A model generated the notes under the pieces. The model saw only the letters and a program-made list of their open reading frames with translations, did no database searches and was not told the DNA's origin. A DNA stretch of 64,000 nucleotides, from contig JBDWGM010000008.1 of the NCBI GenBank assembly GCA_039975755.1, forward strand, positions 16,084 to 80,083. The letters are read 5' to 3'. This DNA comes from JABSSA01 sp039975755. GTDB lineage: Bacteria > Pseudomonadota > Alphaproteobacteria > Rhodobacterales > Rhodobacteraceae. Of this stretch, positions 22,374 through 31,507 are shown in pieces; within the stretch, counting starts at the first letter, position 1, and the number at the start of each line of letters is the position of its first letter. The position numbers and the translations under genes are program-made.

Positions 22374-23942
22374 TTAGCGAAGCCATACTTCCACGCGGCG
22401 ATTACTGTTTCGTCCCTCGACGGTGTCGTTACAGCCAACTGGCGCAACTGAGCCGTATGAAGTTACGGTAATCCGGTCGCTGGATACTGCACCGTTAGAC
22501 GCACTTACGATCGCTTCTTTGACGCTATTGGCCTGTTGAAGTGAGAGAAGTTGGTTAAGGTCGCTCCGACCGAGGTTGTCCGTGAAACCAAAGAGAAGAA
22601 CGTTTCGGTTTTGGTTTTGTGGTTGCTGAAGGAATTCTGCAATCCGCACAGCATCCCGAAGCGACTTGTTGTCAAGATTGCGGGACCCTGTAGCAAACCG
22701 GAACGTTGTAGAAAGACGTTCGGCTGGGGCCAACAATTCTGTCAGGCTGCGTGTTTTGGAAAAGTCTTCCGGAGTATCTGCATACAGAATAGCCGAAGCC
22801 AGACGTGATCCATGCAACGACAAAGGCAGTTCTTCGACGTTCTGGCCGACGAAACCAATGTCACGCAATCCAGTCTGCGCCACTTGAGAACCCGAGTAGG
22901 AGATGAATTCTTTCACCAACTGAGGAAGCTCTTCGCCGGATGTGTACAAGATAACCCGACGGGCCAGTGGGTATTCTTCAGCTTTCACTGAGAAGTCTGA
23001 CGCGAAGGACAATGGACCGCACACCTGACGAATTGGCAGGGGTTTGGTGTCACCGATCAAGGCCTTACTTGCCAATGAAATAGCCGCTGGATCGTCATAA
23101 ACCAATTTGGCGCCTTCGGCCTCGTTGGTGACGCGTTCCAGACGACGGTCAAGACGCAGACGGTTTGGACGCATCACGCGTTCGTCGAACACTTCTGCAA
23201 CAGACGATCCGTCGTCCGCAAGCAGCATTCTGATCGGCAGATCTGGCCCACCAAGTTCGCTCCAGTTTGAAATCCGTCCTGCCGCGATGCGTGCGATGTC
23301 CGGCAACGAAATGTCACGAACCGGATTATCGGGATGCACGATTGGAAGGATTGAATCCAGCGCGACGATAACCTCGCGGCCTGGTGCGCGAAGATCTGAG
23401 TATCCTTCATCTACCAGTGATTGCGCCAGTTCGTCGTCAATTGGAGCTGTTGAAAAGAGGAATTGCTGCTCCCCTTTGGCAAGCGCCATGTATGCCTCTT
23501 CGGACGGCGTCATGGAAACTGTCAGAACACCCGCGTCTTCGGATTCGTCATCCGTGAACGAGAATTCACCCGGTTCCAACTCTTCTGCGTTCGAACGCTC
23601 GTATTCCCAAGTTTTGGTCGACGCAAACGTTTTCACCAGATTGTTGATCAACACGAGCGACGGCGCATCGACAACGCTTACTGCGGCGGAAAGCCCCCGG
23701 CCATCATCGATCTCTGGACAGGCGTCGCCCAAACAGATAACCGAATTCGCCGGAATTTTCATAACCCCAATAAGCGAGTCCAGTTCATAATCGGTTCCAT
23801 CAAAGGAAACGATCGAGCCCTGGATTGAAACGTTGCCGTCTACGGTTTGAATTGTCACGATCTCCTGCGCTTGCGCAGCAGTCGTAGCCAACCAAGAGAC
23901 GGAACTCGCCAAAAGGAGCCTTCTCATTCTTTTTGGTATCAT
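22374..23942 (-). CDS. Periplasmic binding-protein-like domain fused to OmpA C-terminal domain
   Basis: 522 residues with signal peptide MIPKRMRRLLLASSVSWLAT. The middle (~residues 90-370) resembles PstS-type binding proteins: FLFSTAPIDDELAQ, VIVALDSILPIVHPDNPV, LPDIARIAAGRISNWSELGG and ILYTSGEELPQLVKEF. The C-terminus (~400-522) is an OmpA peptidoglycan-binding domain: STTFRFATGSRNLDN, FGFTDNLGRSDLNQLLSLQQ, ANSVKEAIV and NSNRRVEVWLR. The design suggests a binding protein tethered to the cell wall. It lies 39 bases upstream of the TRAP-like receptor pair, probably the same operon. Confidence 0.85.
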   Translation of the reverse strand: MIPKRMRRLLLASSVSWLATTAAQAQEIVTIQTVDGNVSIQGSIVSFDGTDYELDSLIGVMKIPANSVICLGDACPEIDDGRGLSAAVSVVDAPSLVLINNLVKTFASTKTWEYERSNAEELEPGEFSFTDDESEDAGVLTVSMTPSEEAYMALAKGEQQFLFSTAPIDDELAQSLVDEGYSDLRAPGREVIVALDSILPIVHPDNPVRDISLPDIARIAAGRISNWSELGGPDLPIRMLLADDGSSVAEVFDERVMRPNRLRLDRRLERVTNEAEGAKLVYDDPAAISLASKALIGDTKPLPIRQVCGPLSFASDFSVKAEEYPLARRVILYTSGEELPQLVKEFISYSGSQVAQTGLRDIGFVGQNVEELPLSLHGSRLASAILYADTPEDFSKTRSLTELLAPAERLSTTFRFATGSRNLDNKSLRDAVRIAEFLQQPQNQNRNVLLFGFTDNLGRSDLNQLLSLQQANSVKEAIVSASNGAVSSDRITVTSYGSVAPVGCNDTVEGRNSNRRVEVWLR

Positions 23943-24586
23943 GGATCTGATCCAGTCCTCTGTTATGTTTTCCTCAACATCGACTGCAAAATGTTCAATA
24001 TTGTGTCCAATTTTAGATCAATCGTTGACTTATAAGTAGTAAACAGCGGATTTATACTGTGACTGGGTTGGGTTCGTAAAAAACAAGAGAGAAAGGGGGA
24101 ATCGGCTCTTTTTCGCTTTATTTTCAAATTGCTACACATTTTCGTGTGCCAACTTGACTGCCAATTTCGCCAGTCCAATCAACCTATTTGCAAACCGAAA
24201 ACGTCGAGATCAAGGCAAATTCCCTTGGTGCCTCATTGTTTACCTAAGGTCGAATTTTCGATTGAGCGGTTCCGACAGAAATACACGATTCGGTTGCAAT
24301 AAGCGTCGCGTGAGGCGTCTGGACCGGAAAAATCGTCGCCTGACCTGTGCATAAGTTCCCTTGAGAAACGCGATCTCGACTGCTGTTTCAATCTATACAA
24401 TGCGGGCATTTCGCAGCGCAGGGCAGCCGTGACCAACAGCGTTTTCGCGTCAGCTGGAGTGGTTCGGTTGTCAAAACCGCAGCAAAGACTTCGTTGGATC
24501 GTTCGACATCCACACTTGTAAAAGCAACGCATCCGATAATCGTCAGCATCAACGCAAGGGGGTCGATTTGTTGGTGCTCATGCCCT
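23943..24586. other. Intergenic region upstream of the PBP-OmpA gene
   Basis: About 640 bases without a supportable gene. The right part holds short open frames without family resemblance. The left part, AT-rich near 23960-24120, should contain the promoter for the leftward PBP-OmpA/TRAP-receptor genes, but I cannot fix a -35/-10 pair. Confidence 0.5.
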
Positions 24587-24616
24587 AAAAAAAGCCACGC
24601 TAAATGCGCGGCTTTT
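24587..24616. terminator. Terminator after the dihaem peroxidase-type gene
   Basis: AAAAGCC-ACGC (24590-24600) pairs with GCG-CGGCTTTT (24606-24616) around TAAAT, with flanking A and T runs. The stem with A-run/T-run is a typical bidirectional intrinsic terminator, ~20 bases downstream of the stop at 24635 (leftward). Confidence 0.75.
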
Positions 24617-24634
24617 CCCAGTTTTTCGATCTTA

Positions 24635-25879
24635 TCAGCCGTCCGATGGCAGGATAGTCAATCCGTCTGATTTGCTTTCCAAGCCCGATACGCCTGTTTT
24701 GATGGGCGATGTCTTTTCTTGGTTTTCTTCATAAGTCTTCAACTGAGCACTTATTTCCGCACCAGAGGAAAACGCACGTTTCGGGAAAGCGAGCGTTTCG
24801 TAACTTGGCAGTTCGGGGTATTCAGTGGTGACCTCAGTGCCGGACATGCTTTCCAGAAACGCCACCAGATCAGATTTTTCTCTGTCGCTTAATCCAAGCG
24901 GCTTGATCAGCGGCGATTTCGTTCCAAACACATCCGGTGTGCCACCTTCGTTGTAAAAGTCTACAACTTCTTCCAACGTATAGAACACTCCGTTGTGCAT
25001 ATATGGCGCAGAGTATTTCAGATACCGCAAAGGCGCTGTCCGAAGTTCGCCCAAATGGTCCGGGTTCTTGGTCCCGATGAACCGGCCAGGGTCGCGATCA
25101 AATGTGGAATAGACCTCTTCGTTGATACCGAACCCACGCATCATGACACGGAATGTGACCTGCAAAAGCGGGTCTTCTGTGAATGAAGGGTTTGGCGGAA
25201 CGCTTGTGTTGTGGAAACTTTCGTCAGTCGCCAGCACTCCGTTATGGCAGGCAACACAATTGCCTTTGCCGATAAAGACCAAATACCCGCGCCCTGCTTC
25301 GTTTTCCAAAGGGGCAACGCCACGCGCAAACTGGTCGAACGCGCTGTCGGTCGAAATCAGGGTGCTTTCATAAGCCGCGATCGCTTCTGCGATCTCGTCC
25401 ATGCCGGGTTCTTTGTTCCAAATCCTCTCAAAGCTTTCGACATATGCCGGAATCTGACGCAACCGTTCTTCTGCCATGGCCACATCAATGTTTCCGACAA
25501 CCGACGTTCCCATCGCACCAGGCACCTGATGCAGCAAGGATGGCACTGATGCATCCCAGTGCAAGCCACCGGTCAAATAGGCACTGTTGATGATGGTTTG
25601 CGAATTTCGCCAATGTTTGGTGCCGGGATATCCGCGCGACAGCTCTGCAGCGTCACCAAATCCGTATCTTGGATCATGGCATTCAGCACACGAGGTTGAA
25701 CTGTCACCCGAAAGGCGTGGGTCAAAAAAGAGCTGTCGACCAAGCTCGATCATTTCATCGGCTTTTGGGTGATCAACCTCCAGAGGCGGTAACGCGGAAA
25801 GTGTACGTGAGCTTTGTGCCGACGCCATGGTGGCTGGCAAAGTCATTGCAAGAATCGCTGCAAAGTAATTCAGTTTCAT
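24635..25879 (-). CDS. Dihaem cytochrome c peroxidase/MauG family protein
   Basis: Periplasmic c-type dihaem protein of 414 residues. Two CxxCH haem sites: SCAECHDPRYGFGD near residue 60 and NCVACHNGVL near 210. FFDPRLSGDSSTS, TKHWRNSQTIINSAY, LLHQVPGAMGT and the ending APYMHNGVFYTLEEVVDFYN are CcpA/MauG landmarks. Start at 25879 (MKLNYFAAILAMTLPATMASA) is preferred because AAGGGG lies upstream; an in-frame ATG 18 bases earlier lacks a site. It follows the cupredoxin-like gene by 14 bases. Activity could be H2O2 reduction or MauG-like oxidation. Confidence 0.9.
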   Translation of the reverse strand: MKLNYFAAILAMTLPATMASAQSSRTLSALPPLEVDHPKADEMIELGRQLFFDPRLSGDSSTSCAECHDPRYGFGDAAELSRGYPGTKHWRNSQTIINSAYLTGGLHWDASVPSLLHQVPGAMGTSVVGNIDVAMAEERLRQIPAYVESFERIWNKEPGMDEIAEAIAAYESTLISTDSAFDQFARGVAPLENEAGRGYLVFIGKGNCVACHNGVLATDESFHNTSVPPNPSFTEDPLLQVTFRVMMRGFGINEEVYSTFDRDPGRFIGTKNPDHLGELRTAPLRYLKYSAPYMHNGVFYTLEEVVDFYNEGGTPDVFGTKSPLIKPLGLSDREKSDLVAFLESMSGTEVTTEYPELPSYETLAFPKRAFSSGAEISAQLKTYEENQEKTSPIKTGVSGLESKSDGLTILPSDG

Positions 25880-25893
25880 TTTCCCGATCCCCT

Positions 25894-26658
25894 TCATGAC
25901 AACACCAAATCAAATTTAAGATCGGCACCGTCGTCGACGACAAGCGCGCCAGTGCGTTCCCCGATTACTGGGTGCCAAATAGACAATTCGTATTGGCCCG
26001 GCGGGATGCCGTCGATTTCAAATCTTCCGTCAGAACCGGTGACGAAAAAGTAAGGCGATGGCGATGTGTAAACCCAACCTTCCATCCAGCCATGTGCGTT
26101 ACAATCCAAGTTAATCAGATTGCTGCGACGAAGCTTAAGAGGAATTCGGTCTTCTTGTCCCAAACGAGGTTGGGAAAAACTGAACAGCGACCGCCGCGTC
26201 CCTTGATGGACTTCGTAGGCGTTAATGTTGTGCAAAATCGGGTCCAGATTGACGACGTAAACATCCGCCTTTTCCCAAACGATCTGGACATGCGGTTGGA
26301 AGCTACAATCGATTTGATAGATTTTTGCTTCGTTAAATTCCGGATCCCACGCTTTTCCTGCGGTGATCCCTTTGATCTGAATGACAGCATCTGCAAGCAG
26401 ACCATCTGCTGACGTTCGGATCGGATTGGTGGAACGAAACCCTTCGCCACAAATCGATTGATCCTTTGTTACGCGAACTTCGCGAGGGTCTACAGGTGGT
26501 CCAGAGTACTTAACGCTGCCGCGTAAGCTTCCTGATGTACGGGGTATATCAATTGCTTGGTAATTCTCGGGCACTTGTGCCGATATTTGCCTTGCTGCCG
26601 TAAAAAGCATCGCGCTCGATACACCGCCTAAAAGTAAATTGCGGCGCTCAAAATTCAT
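25894..26658 (-). CDS. Cupredoxin-like exported protein with carboxypeptidase-regulatory-like end
   Basis: 254 residues with Tat-type signal (FERRNLLLGGVSSAM). The middle has cupredoxin-like features: VVNLDPILHNINAYE, and LDCNAHGWMEGWV, giving possible Cu ligands His, Cys and His. The C-terminal ~50 residues (GSDGRFEIDGIPPGQYELSI followed by WHP) match a carboxypeptidase-regulatory-like beta fold. Similar proteins accompany MauG-type peroxidases. It lies between the dihaem cytochrome gene (35 bases upstream) and the MauG-type gene, implying a shared periplasmic electron path. Whether it binds copper is unproven. Confidence 0.75.
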   Translation of the reverse strand: MNFERRNLLLGGVSSAMLFTAARQISAQVPENYQAIDIPRTSGSLRGSVKYSGPPVDPREVRVTKDQSICGEGFRSTNPIRTSADGLLADAVIQIKGITAGKAWDPEFNEAKIYQIDCSFQPHVQIVWEKADVYVVNLDPILHNINAYEVHQGTRRSLFSFSQPRLGQEDRIPLKLRRSNLINLDCNAHGWMEGWVYTSPSPYFFVTGSDGRFEIDGIPPGQYELSIWHPVIGERTGALVVDDGADLKFDLVLS

Positions 26659-26693
26659 TTATTTTTCCCTATTCTGACTAAAAAACACTATCC

Positions 26694-27479
26694 TTATTCT
26701 GCCCGAAAGGACTCTACGAAACTCACTAATGACCAGATGTCTTGTACCGACAGACTGCGCCCAAAAGACGGCATTGGTGTACCGGAAATTCCCGCATAGA
26801 TACGCATCCATACGTCGTTCGATGCGTTTCCACCTTTAAATCTACCTAGGGTTAGATTGGCCGGCATCACCTTGTAACCACGGGAATCAACCAGATCTGG
26901 GGACAAAATTCCGTTGCCATCCCCTTTGGGACCGTGACAGTCGATGCACCCATGTTCCGAGTACAGTGCTTTGCCCGTTTCAAAATTGGCTGACACCGGC
27001 TGCGGTGGCACCAAAAACGGGTCAGCATATTCTGGTATTTCGGCAAATACCCGAACCGCTTCAGATAGCGCGATCCGGTCCAACGTTTCGATGTGTTTGA
27101 AGGACGGAATTCCGATTTCCGTCCCGCTTAGCCCGCCGTGATCGATCGCCTGAATGACATCGTCGCGGGTCGGGTATTCACCCAGATCGGAGGTTACGAA
27201 TTTGAAGTTGCCCACTTTAAAGTCTGGTGGGCGCGGTACAAAGAACTCTGCAATAGGGCCCTGACCGTCGCCACTTGGACCATGGCAAGAAAAGCAATTC
27301 TGCAGGTACAAATCTGTCCCGCGTTGGAAAAATGCTGAGTCCAGTTCGATTTCGACGGTTTGCGCTGATGCCATGGCCGGCGGCAAAACCGAAGCCAAAA
27401 GTAGGACCAAAACCACCCGTAACCAACAACAAGCAAGGTTGCGAAATGCCTGCAAAGGCTCGTGGAAAATACACTGCAT
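26694..27479 (-). CDS. Dihaem cytochrome c
   Basis: 261 residues, two cytochrome c domains. A hydrophobic segment at residues ~20-40 (VVLVLLLASVLPPAMASA) is a signal peptide or anchor. Haem sites are QNCFSCHGPSGDGQG (~residue 62) and HGCIDCHGPKGDGNG (~178). Methionine ligand candidates occur in the KVMPANL and GTPMPSFG segments. It is the first gene of the leftward redox operon with the cupredoxin-like and MauG-type genes and likely relays electrons between them and the respiratory chain. Confidence 0.88.
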   Translation of the reverse strand: MQCIFHEPLQAFRNLACCWLRVVLVLLLASVLPPAMASAQTVEIELDSAFFQRGTDLYLQNCFSCHGPSGDGQGPIAEFFVPRPPDFKVGNFKFVTSDLGEYPTRDDVIQAIDHGGLSGTEIGIPSFKHIETLDRIALSEAVRVFAEIPEYADPFLVPPQPVSANFETGKALYSEHGCIDCHGPKGDGNGILSPDLVDSRGYKVMPANLTLGRFKGGNASNDVWMRIYAGISGTPMPSFGRSLSVQDIWSLVSFVESFRAE

Positions 27480-28548
27480 ACTCTCGTCGTTTCTTTTTTA
27501 AATTTTCAGCTAAATTGTCGCTGGCATTGTAAATTCCCCTGACCAAAGTTGAGCCAACCTTGAGCAGTCGATCCGCATTATTGTATGGCAGACTCGGATT
27601 TGCACGTTTTTTTTGCGAAAGTCCAATTTTTAAGCATAAATACCGCGAGCCGAGTCGCGGCGTCGCCGCGTCAGGCTTTGATCATCGCGTTTGATTTCAA
27701 TGGATTAGGTTGTTTTTTGGCTTTTTGCGATTGTTCAAAGTTACCGTTCTGCGTTGACTTTGGCCCATAAACGTTGACGGTTGAAAGCGTTTCGCAGCCA
27801 GATACACACAGCCAAACACACACTTGGACCCAAGAACCTGCCCATCGTGTCGCATCTGGGTCGATCGCCTAAGTGTCACAATTTATGTCTTTAGAGTCGC
27901 CTTAGATCCAGGAAAAGGATGTGCCGCCCAGAACCTCAAGCGCACGCGTCGCGCGCCGGTCCAACGACACAGCCGTTCACACGCCTTAGCCTATCGCAAA
28001 GCGTTGTGTTAAGTGGGTTGAAGACTGGTGCCAGACTTTTCAGTGTCAGCAAGTCAATGTAGTCGGTGCTAAAAATAGCCCTAAAATAATAATCTCAAAA
28101 TAACCTCAGCTGAGAACGAGCATCCCAGCGCAAGCGCATAAAAAACCAAGGACGAAAAAGAATAATGATCGTTGGTTCACGCGTGTCTGGCGGGATCTCA
28201 CAAAATCCACCTGAGTTGGTTGGTCAGTAACGTGCATAGAAATATCCTACGGAATTATAGTGATAAAATAACACTTCCAGTGGGAACTAGCAATAACGTG
28301 CAAGTGAAAATCGTCCATGGGAGCTGCCTTCAGGAATCTCACAGGAAAAAGAACTGCACTCTATTGAAAATAAGTAATTTTTCTAAATTTCACTTGTTGC
28401 GGAAAACCGCCTGAAATGGCGCAATCACCCGACATTGTTGCCAATTCAAACGACCCAACCACCGGTAAGAAACAAGCTTTGAGCGTCGTGCCAAATCAGT
28501 TTGTCGCACGAGGGCGCTATTGCGTCCTAACGCGGTATTCGTGACGCG
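27480..28548. other. Long intergenic region, no gene called
   Basis: About 1.07 kb, AT-rich especially at 28060-28420. Short open frames on both strands show no family resemblance and no good ribosome sites. Contains the 24-base repeat copy at 27953-27991 (see findings). The left part should hold the promoter of the redox operon. A small RNA cannot be excluded. Confidence 0.5.
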
Positions 28549-29229
28549 TTATCCCGTCAGCGCAAAACGGTGTAATTGATGGAACCGGCCATCCTCGGCT
28601 TCGCCCAACAATGTCAACGCATCGACTTCAAATGGGGACAATGGCACGTTTTGCAGAAGCTCTGTCAAAGCCATTTCTGCAGCTTCAAGATCGTCTTGGG
28701 TCAACTGGCCTGACAAGGTCATGTGGAAGCGAAATTCTTCCATTACATAGGGATACCCCCAGCGTCGAAGGTATTCGTCTTGCTTTGGGGTTAGCGATCG
28801 CGCGCGCCGTTTGGCGAGCTCTGCGTCACTGGGTGGCGCTCTGAAATCATCTAGGCTTTGTACTATGTGTGCGGCCAGCTGCGCCAAATCATCAGCAGCC
28901 CCATCAGGAACCAAGGCAAGGAATCCCCCCAAACGCTGCAGCTTTAATCCCGAAAGGGTCACTGCAGCCTGCGTGGAACAAACCTTGTTTAGCCGGTTTT
29001 CCAGTTCTTTTGCATTTGTTCCCGGCGCCAGACGGAACGGCGGTTTGATCGTACCATGAAACCCGTATTTTCGCGGCGTTTGCGTAATGCTTGGTACATC
29101 CACTGCTGGCGCTTTCAGAGCTGGTAGCGCCTGCCCCGTACTGCTGTCCCAGCCAAGCCACCGCGCGCCAAATTGGGCCAAGGCACTGGACGGAGCGGGT
29201 GTGTAATAGACGGCGTATCTAGAAAACAT
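28549..29229 (-). CDS. DUF1045 family protein (2H phosphoesterase-like)
   Basis: 226 residues. Start MFSRYAVYYTPAPSSALAQF at 29229 is the family start, with AAAAGG just upstream. Two H-x-T/S motifs of the 2H fold are present: GFHGTIKPPF (~residue 56) and FHMTLSGQL (~170). DUF1045 proteins are often encoded with phosphonate genes or nucleotide-related operons and may cleave cyclic phosphates. Here it is the last gene after a cytosine-deaminase-type gene and a nucleoside-type ABC transporter, 55 bases downstream. This context favours a role in nucleoside or base metabolism. Confidence 0.82.
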   Translation of the reverse strand: MFSRYAVYYTPAPSSALAQFGARWLGWDSSTGQALPALKAPAVDVPSITQTPRKYGFHGTIKPPFRLAPGTNAKELENRLNKVCSTQAAVTLSGLKLQRLGGFLALVPDGAADDLAQLAAHIVQSLDDFRAPPSDAELAKRRARSLTPKQDEYLRRWGYPYVMEEFRFHMTLSGQLTQDDLEAAEMALTELLQNVPLSPFEVDALTLLGEAEDGRFHQLHRFALTG

Positions 29230-29284
29230 AGCGGCCTTTTGGAGGGTCTGCTCGACACTCACATGACAAATGACAGGGCAAGTG

Positions 29285-30565
29285 TCAAAGCCACGTCGCG
29301 CGTCGGTTGGTTGTGGTTGGTCTGCCCGGTAAATTGACGCTAGCATCACCACGTGCGGTCGTTGCGACCACTTTCCCCTTAGCGATCACGGCCAGTCGGG
29401 TCGCACGCAGGCGCAACGCATCGACCGGGTTCTGCGCATCCAAAACAACCAAGGAGGCAAGTGCGCCCTTGCGCAGGCCATAGTCAGTCAGGCCCATAAT
29501 CGCAGCGTTTGTTTCGGTAACCATCGTAAAGCAGCGCGCCATTTCGTCAGGATGCGTCATCTGCGCCACGTGCATCCCCATGAACGCGACGTCCAGCATA
29601 TCCGCCGTGCCAAGGCTGTACCAAGGATCAAGAACACAGTCCTGCCCCCACCCGACCTGAATACCCATCGCTTGCATTTCTTTGACACGGGTCAGTCCAC
29701 GCCGTTTGGGAAAGGTGTCATGACGCCCTTGAAGGACGATATTGATCAATGGATTTGGGATGGCTGAAATTTCAGCCTCAGCGATCAGTGGCAACAGTTT
29801 GGACACGTAATAATTGTCCATAGAATGCATCGAGGTCAGATGGCTTGCAGCGACGCGGTTTTGCAATCCGAGCCTTTGGGTTTGAAACGCCAATGCTTCG
29901 ATATGGCGCGACATTGGATCGTCCGTTTCATCGCAATGGATGTCGACCATCAACCCGCGATCAGCAGCGATCTGGCACAGGTCTTTCATTGAGGCCGCAC
30001 CGTCTTCCATGGTCCGTTCAAAATGCGGGATGCCCCCGACGACATCCACACCCATGTCCAACGCGCGCAGCACGTTGTCACGCCCTGTCTCGGAGCGATA
30101 CAGCCCGTCTTGGGGAAAGGCGACAAGTTGCAGATCGATATAGTCTTTGACGGTCTCACGCACCTGCAACATTGCAGTCACCGTGTTCAGGTGATCCGGC
30201 GTCGTGTCCACGTGGCTGCGAATGGCCAAAAGCCCCATCGAAACAGCCCAATCGCAATAGCGCAGAGCGCGTTCGACCATCTCATCGACCCTCGCCAAAT
30301 CCCGCAATTCACCCCAGAGCGAAATACCTTCCAGCAATGTTCCGGAGGCATTCACGCGGGGCGTCCCATAGGACAGCGTGGCATCCATGTGGAAATGCGG
30401 ATCAACAAAAGGCGGCGCGACCAGATCACCGGTTGCGTCCACCACCTGTTGGGCGTCGGCTTGGATGTTTGGAGCGATTTCAACGATGCGGTCACCGGTG
30501 ATCGCGATGTCTGCGACAGCGCCATCTGGCAAGGTGCCGCCCTTTACGATCAGGTCGAACATCAT
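29285..30565 (-). CDS. Cytosine deaminase-type amidohydrolase
   Basis: 426 residues, cytoplasmic metal-dependent hydrolase. Signature elements: PPFVDPHFHMDATLSYG (metal HxH), LMVDIHCDETDDPMSRHIE, RVAASHLTSMHSMDNYY and GWGQDCVLDPWYSLGTADML, as in CodA-like deaminases. Related members act on isoguanine, creatinine or other N-heterocycles. The ATG overlaps the stop of the upstream permease gene (ATGATG), with GGGAGA before it. It is coded with a BMP-type ABC transporter, so the transported nucleobase or nucleoside is probably its source of substrate. Confidence 0.87.
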   Translation of the reverse strand: MMFDLIVKGGTLPDGAVADIAITGDRIVEIAPNIQADAQQVVDATGDLVAPPFVDPHFHMDATLSYGTPRVNASGTLLEGISLWGELRDLARVDEMVERALRYCDWAVSMGLLAIRSHVDTTPDHLNTVTAMLQVRETVKDYIDLQLVAFPQDGLYRSETGRDNVLRALDMGVDVVGGIPHFERTMEDGAASMKDLCQIAADRGLMVDIHCDETDDPMSRHIEALAFQTQRLGLQNRVAASHLTSMHSMDNYYVSKLLPLIAEAEISAIPNPLINIVLQGRHDTFPKRRGLTRVKEMQAMGIQVGWGQDCVLDPWYSLGTADMLDVAFMGMHVAQMTHPDEMARCFTMVTETNAAIMGLTDYGLRKGALASLVVLDAQNPVDALRLRATRLAVIAKGKVVATTARGDASVNLPGRPTTTNRRATWL

Positions 30566-31506
30566 CTTTCTCCCTTGTTGAATGGCACCATCAATGCTGC
30601 GGGCACTTCGGCCCTGCGGGACATCAATACCAACGCGAGTATGGACAAGACATAGGGCATCATTAGGAACACCTGATACGGTATGACCACTCCGATTTCG
30701 GTCTGTTGCAGACGGATTTGCAACGCATCAAACGCGGCGAACAGAATGGCGCCCAGCAAGGCTTTGCCCGGTCGCCACGCGCCGAACACCACCAATGCAA
30801 TGCAAATCCAACCGCGACCGTTGACCATTTCAAAAAAGAAACTGTCGAATGCGGACATGGTCAGGAACGCGCCGCCAACTGCCATGAACCCGCTGCCCAC
30901 CATGACGGCACCCATACGGATGGCCGTCACGGACAGCCCTTGTGCGGCCACGGCTGACGGATTTTCACCCGCAGCCCGTACCGCCAAACCAAGCGGAGTG
31001 CGGTATAAAACGAACGCGGTCAAAGCCACCAAGAGGAACGCGGCATAGGTCAGCGGCGTTTGATTGAACAGAGCCGGGCCAATGATCGGCAAGTCAGACA
31101 AAAAGGGCACCGGATATGGTTGGAAGGCTTCGATTTTTGGCGGTGATGAGACTTCGGGTAAGACGACGCGATAGGTGTAGAATGTCAGCGATGTTGCCAG
31201 CAGCGTGACCCCAATGCCAACCACGTGTTGTGACAATCCAAAGGGCACCGACAAGGTGGCATGCACCAATCCGATGGCCATTCCTGTGACCAAAGCGACG
31301 CCGACACCCCCCCACAACGGCAGCCCAGCCCAGACGCTGATCCATCCGGCAAAAGCTCCGGCGACCATGATCCCTTCAATGCCAAGGTTCAGAACACCGG
31401 CCCGTTCGCAGATCAATTCCCCCATCGTGGCAAAGATTAAAGGAGACGCGATACGAATGGCGGCGGCCCAGAACGACGCTGAAATCAGGATGTCGAACAG
31501 TTCCAT
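30562..31506 (-). CDS. ABC transporter permease, nucleoside/simple-sugar type (second permease)
   Basis: 314 residues, about eight membrane segments. Typical BPD_transp_2 permease parts: FATMGELICERAGVLNLGIEG followed by IMVAGAFAGW, LSQHVVGIGVTLLATSLTFY and VRAAGENPSAVAAQGLSV. This set matches NupQ/YufQ-like permeases. It follows the first permease by one base and overlaps the deaminase gene by four, so the whole operon is translationally linked. Confidence 0.9.
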   Translation of the reverse strand: MELFDILISASFWAAAIRIASPLIFATMGELICERAGVLNLGIEGIMVAGAFAGWISVWAGLPLWGGVGVALVTGMAIGLVHATLSVPFGLSQHVVGIGVTLLATSLTFYTYRVVLPEVSSPPKIEAFQPYPVPFLSDLPIIGPALFNQTPLTYAAFLLVALTAFVLYRTPLGLAVRAAGENPSAVAAQGLSVTAIRMGAVMVGSGFMAVGGAFLTMSAFDSFFFEMVNGRGWICIALVVFGAWRPGKALLGAILFAAFDALQIRLQQTEIGVVIPYQVFLMMPYVLSILALVLMSRRAEVPAALMVPFNKGER

Positions 31507-31507
31507 C

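Noticed and set aside
28172..28414. 80-codon plus-strand frame in the long intergenic gap
   Set aside because: No start signal and no recognisable features; AT-rich sequence yields such frames by chance.
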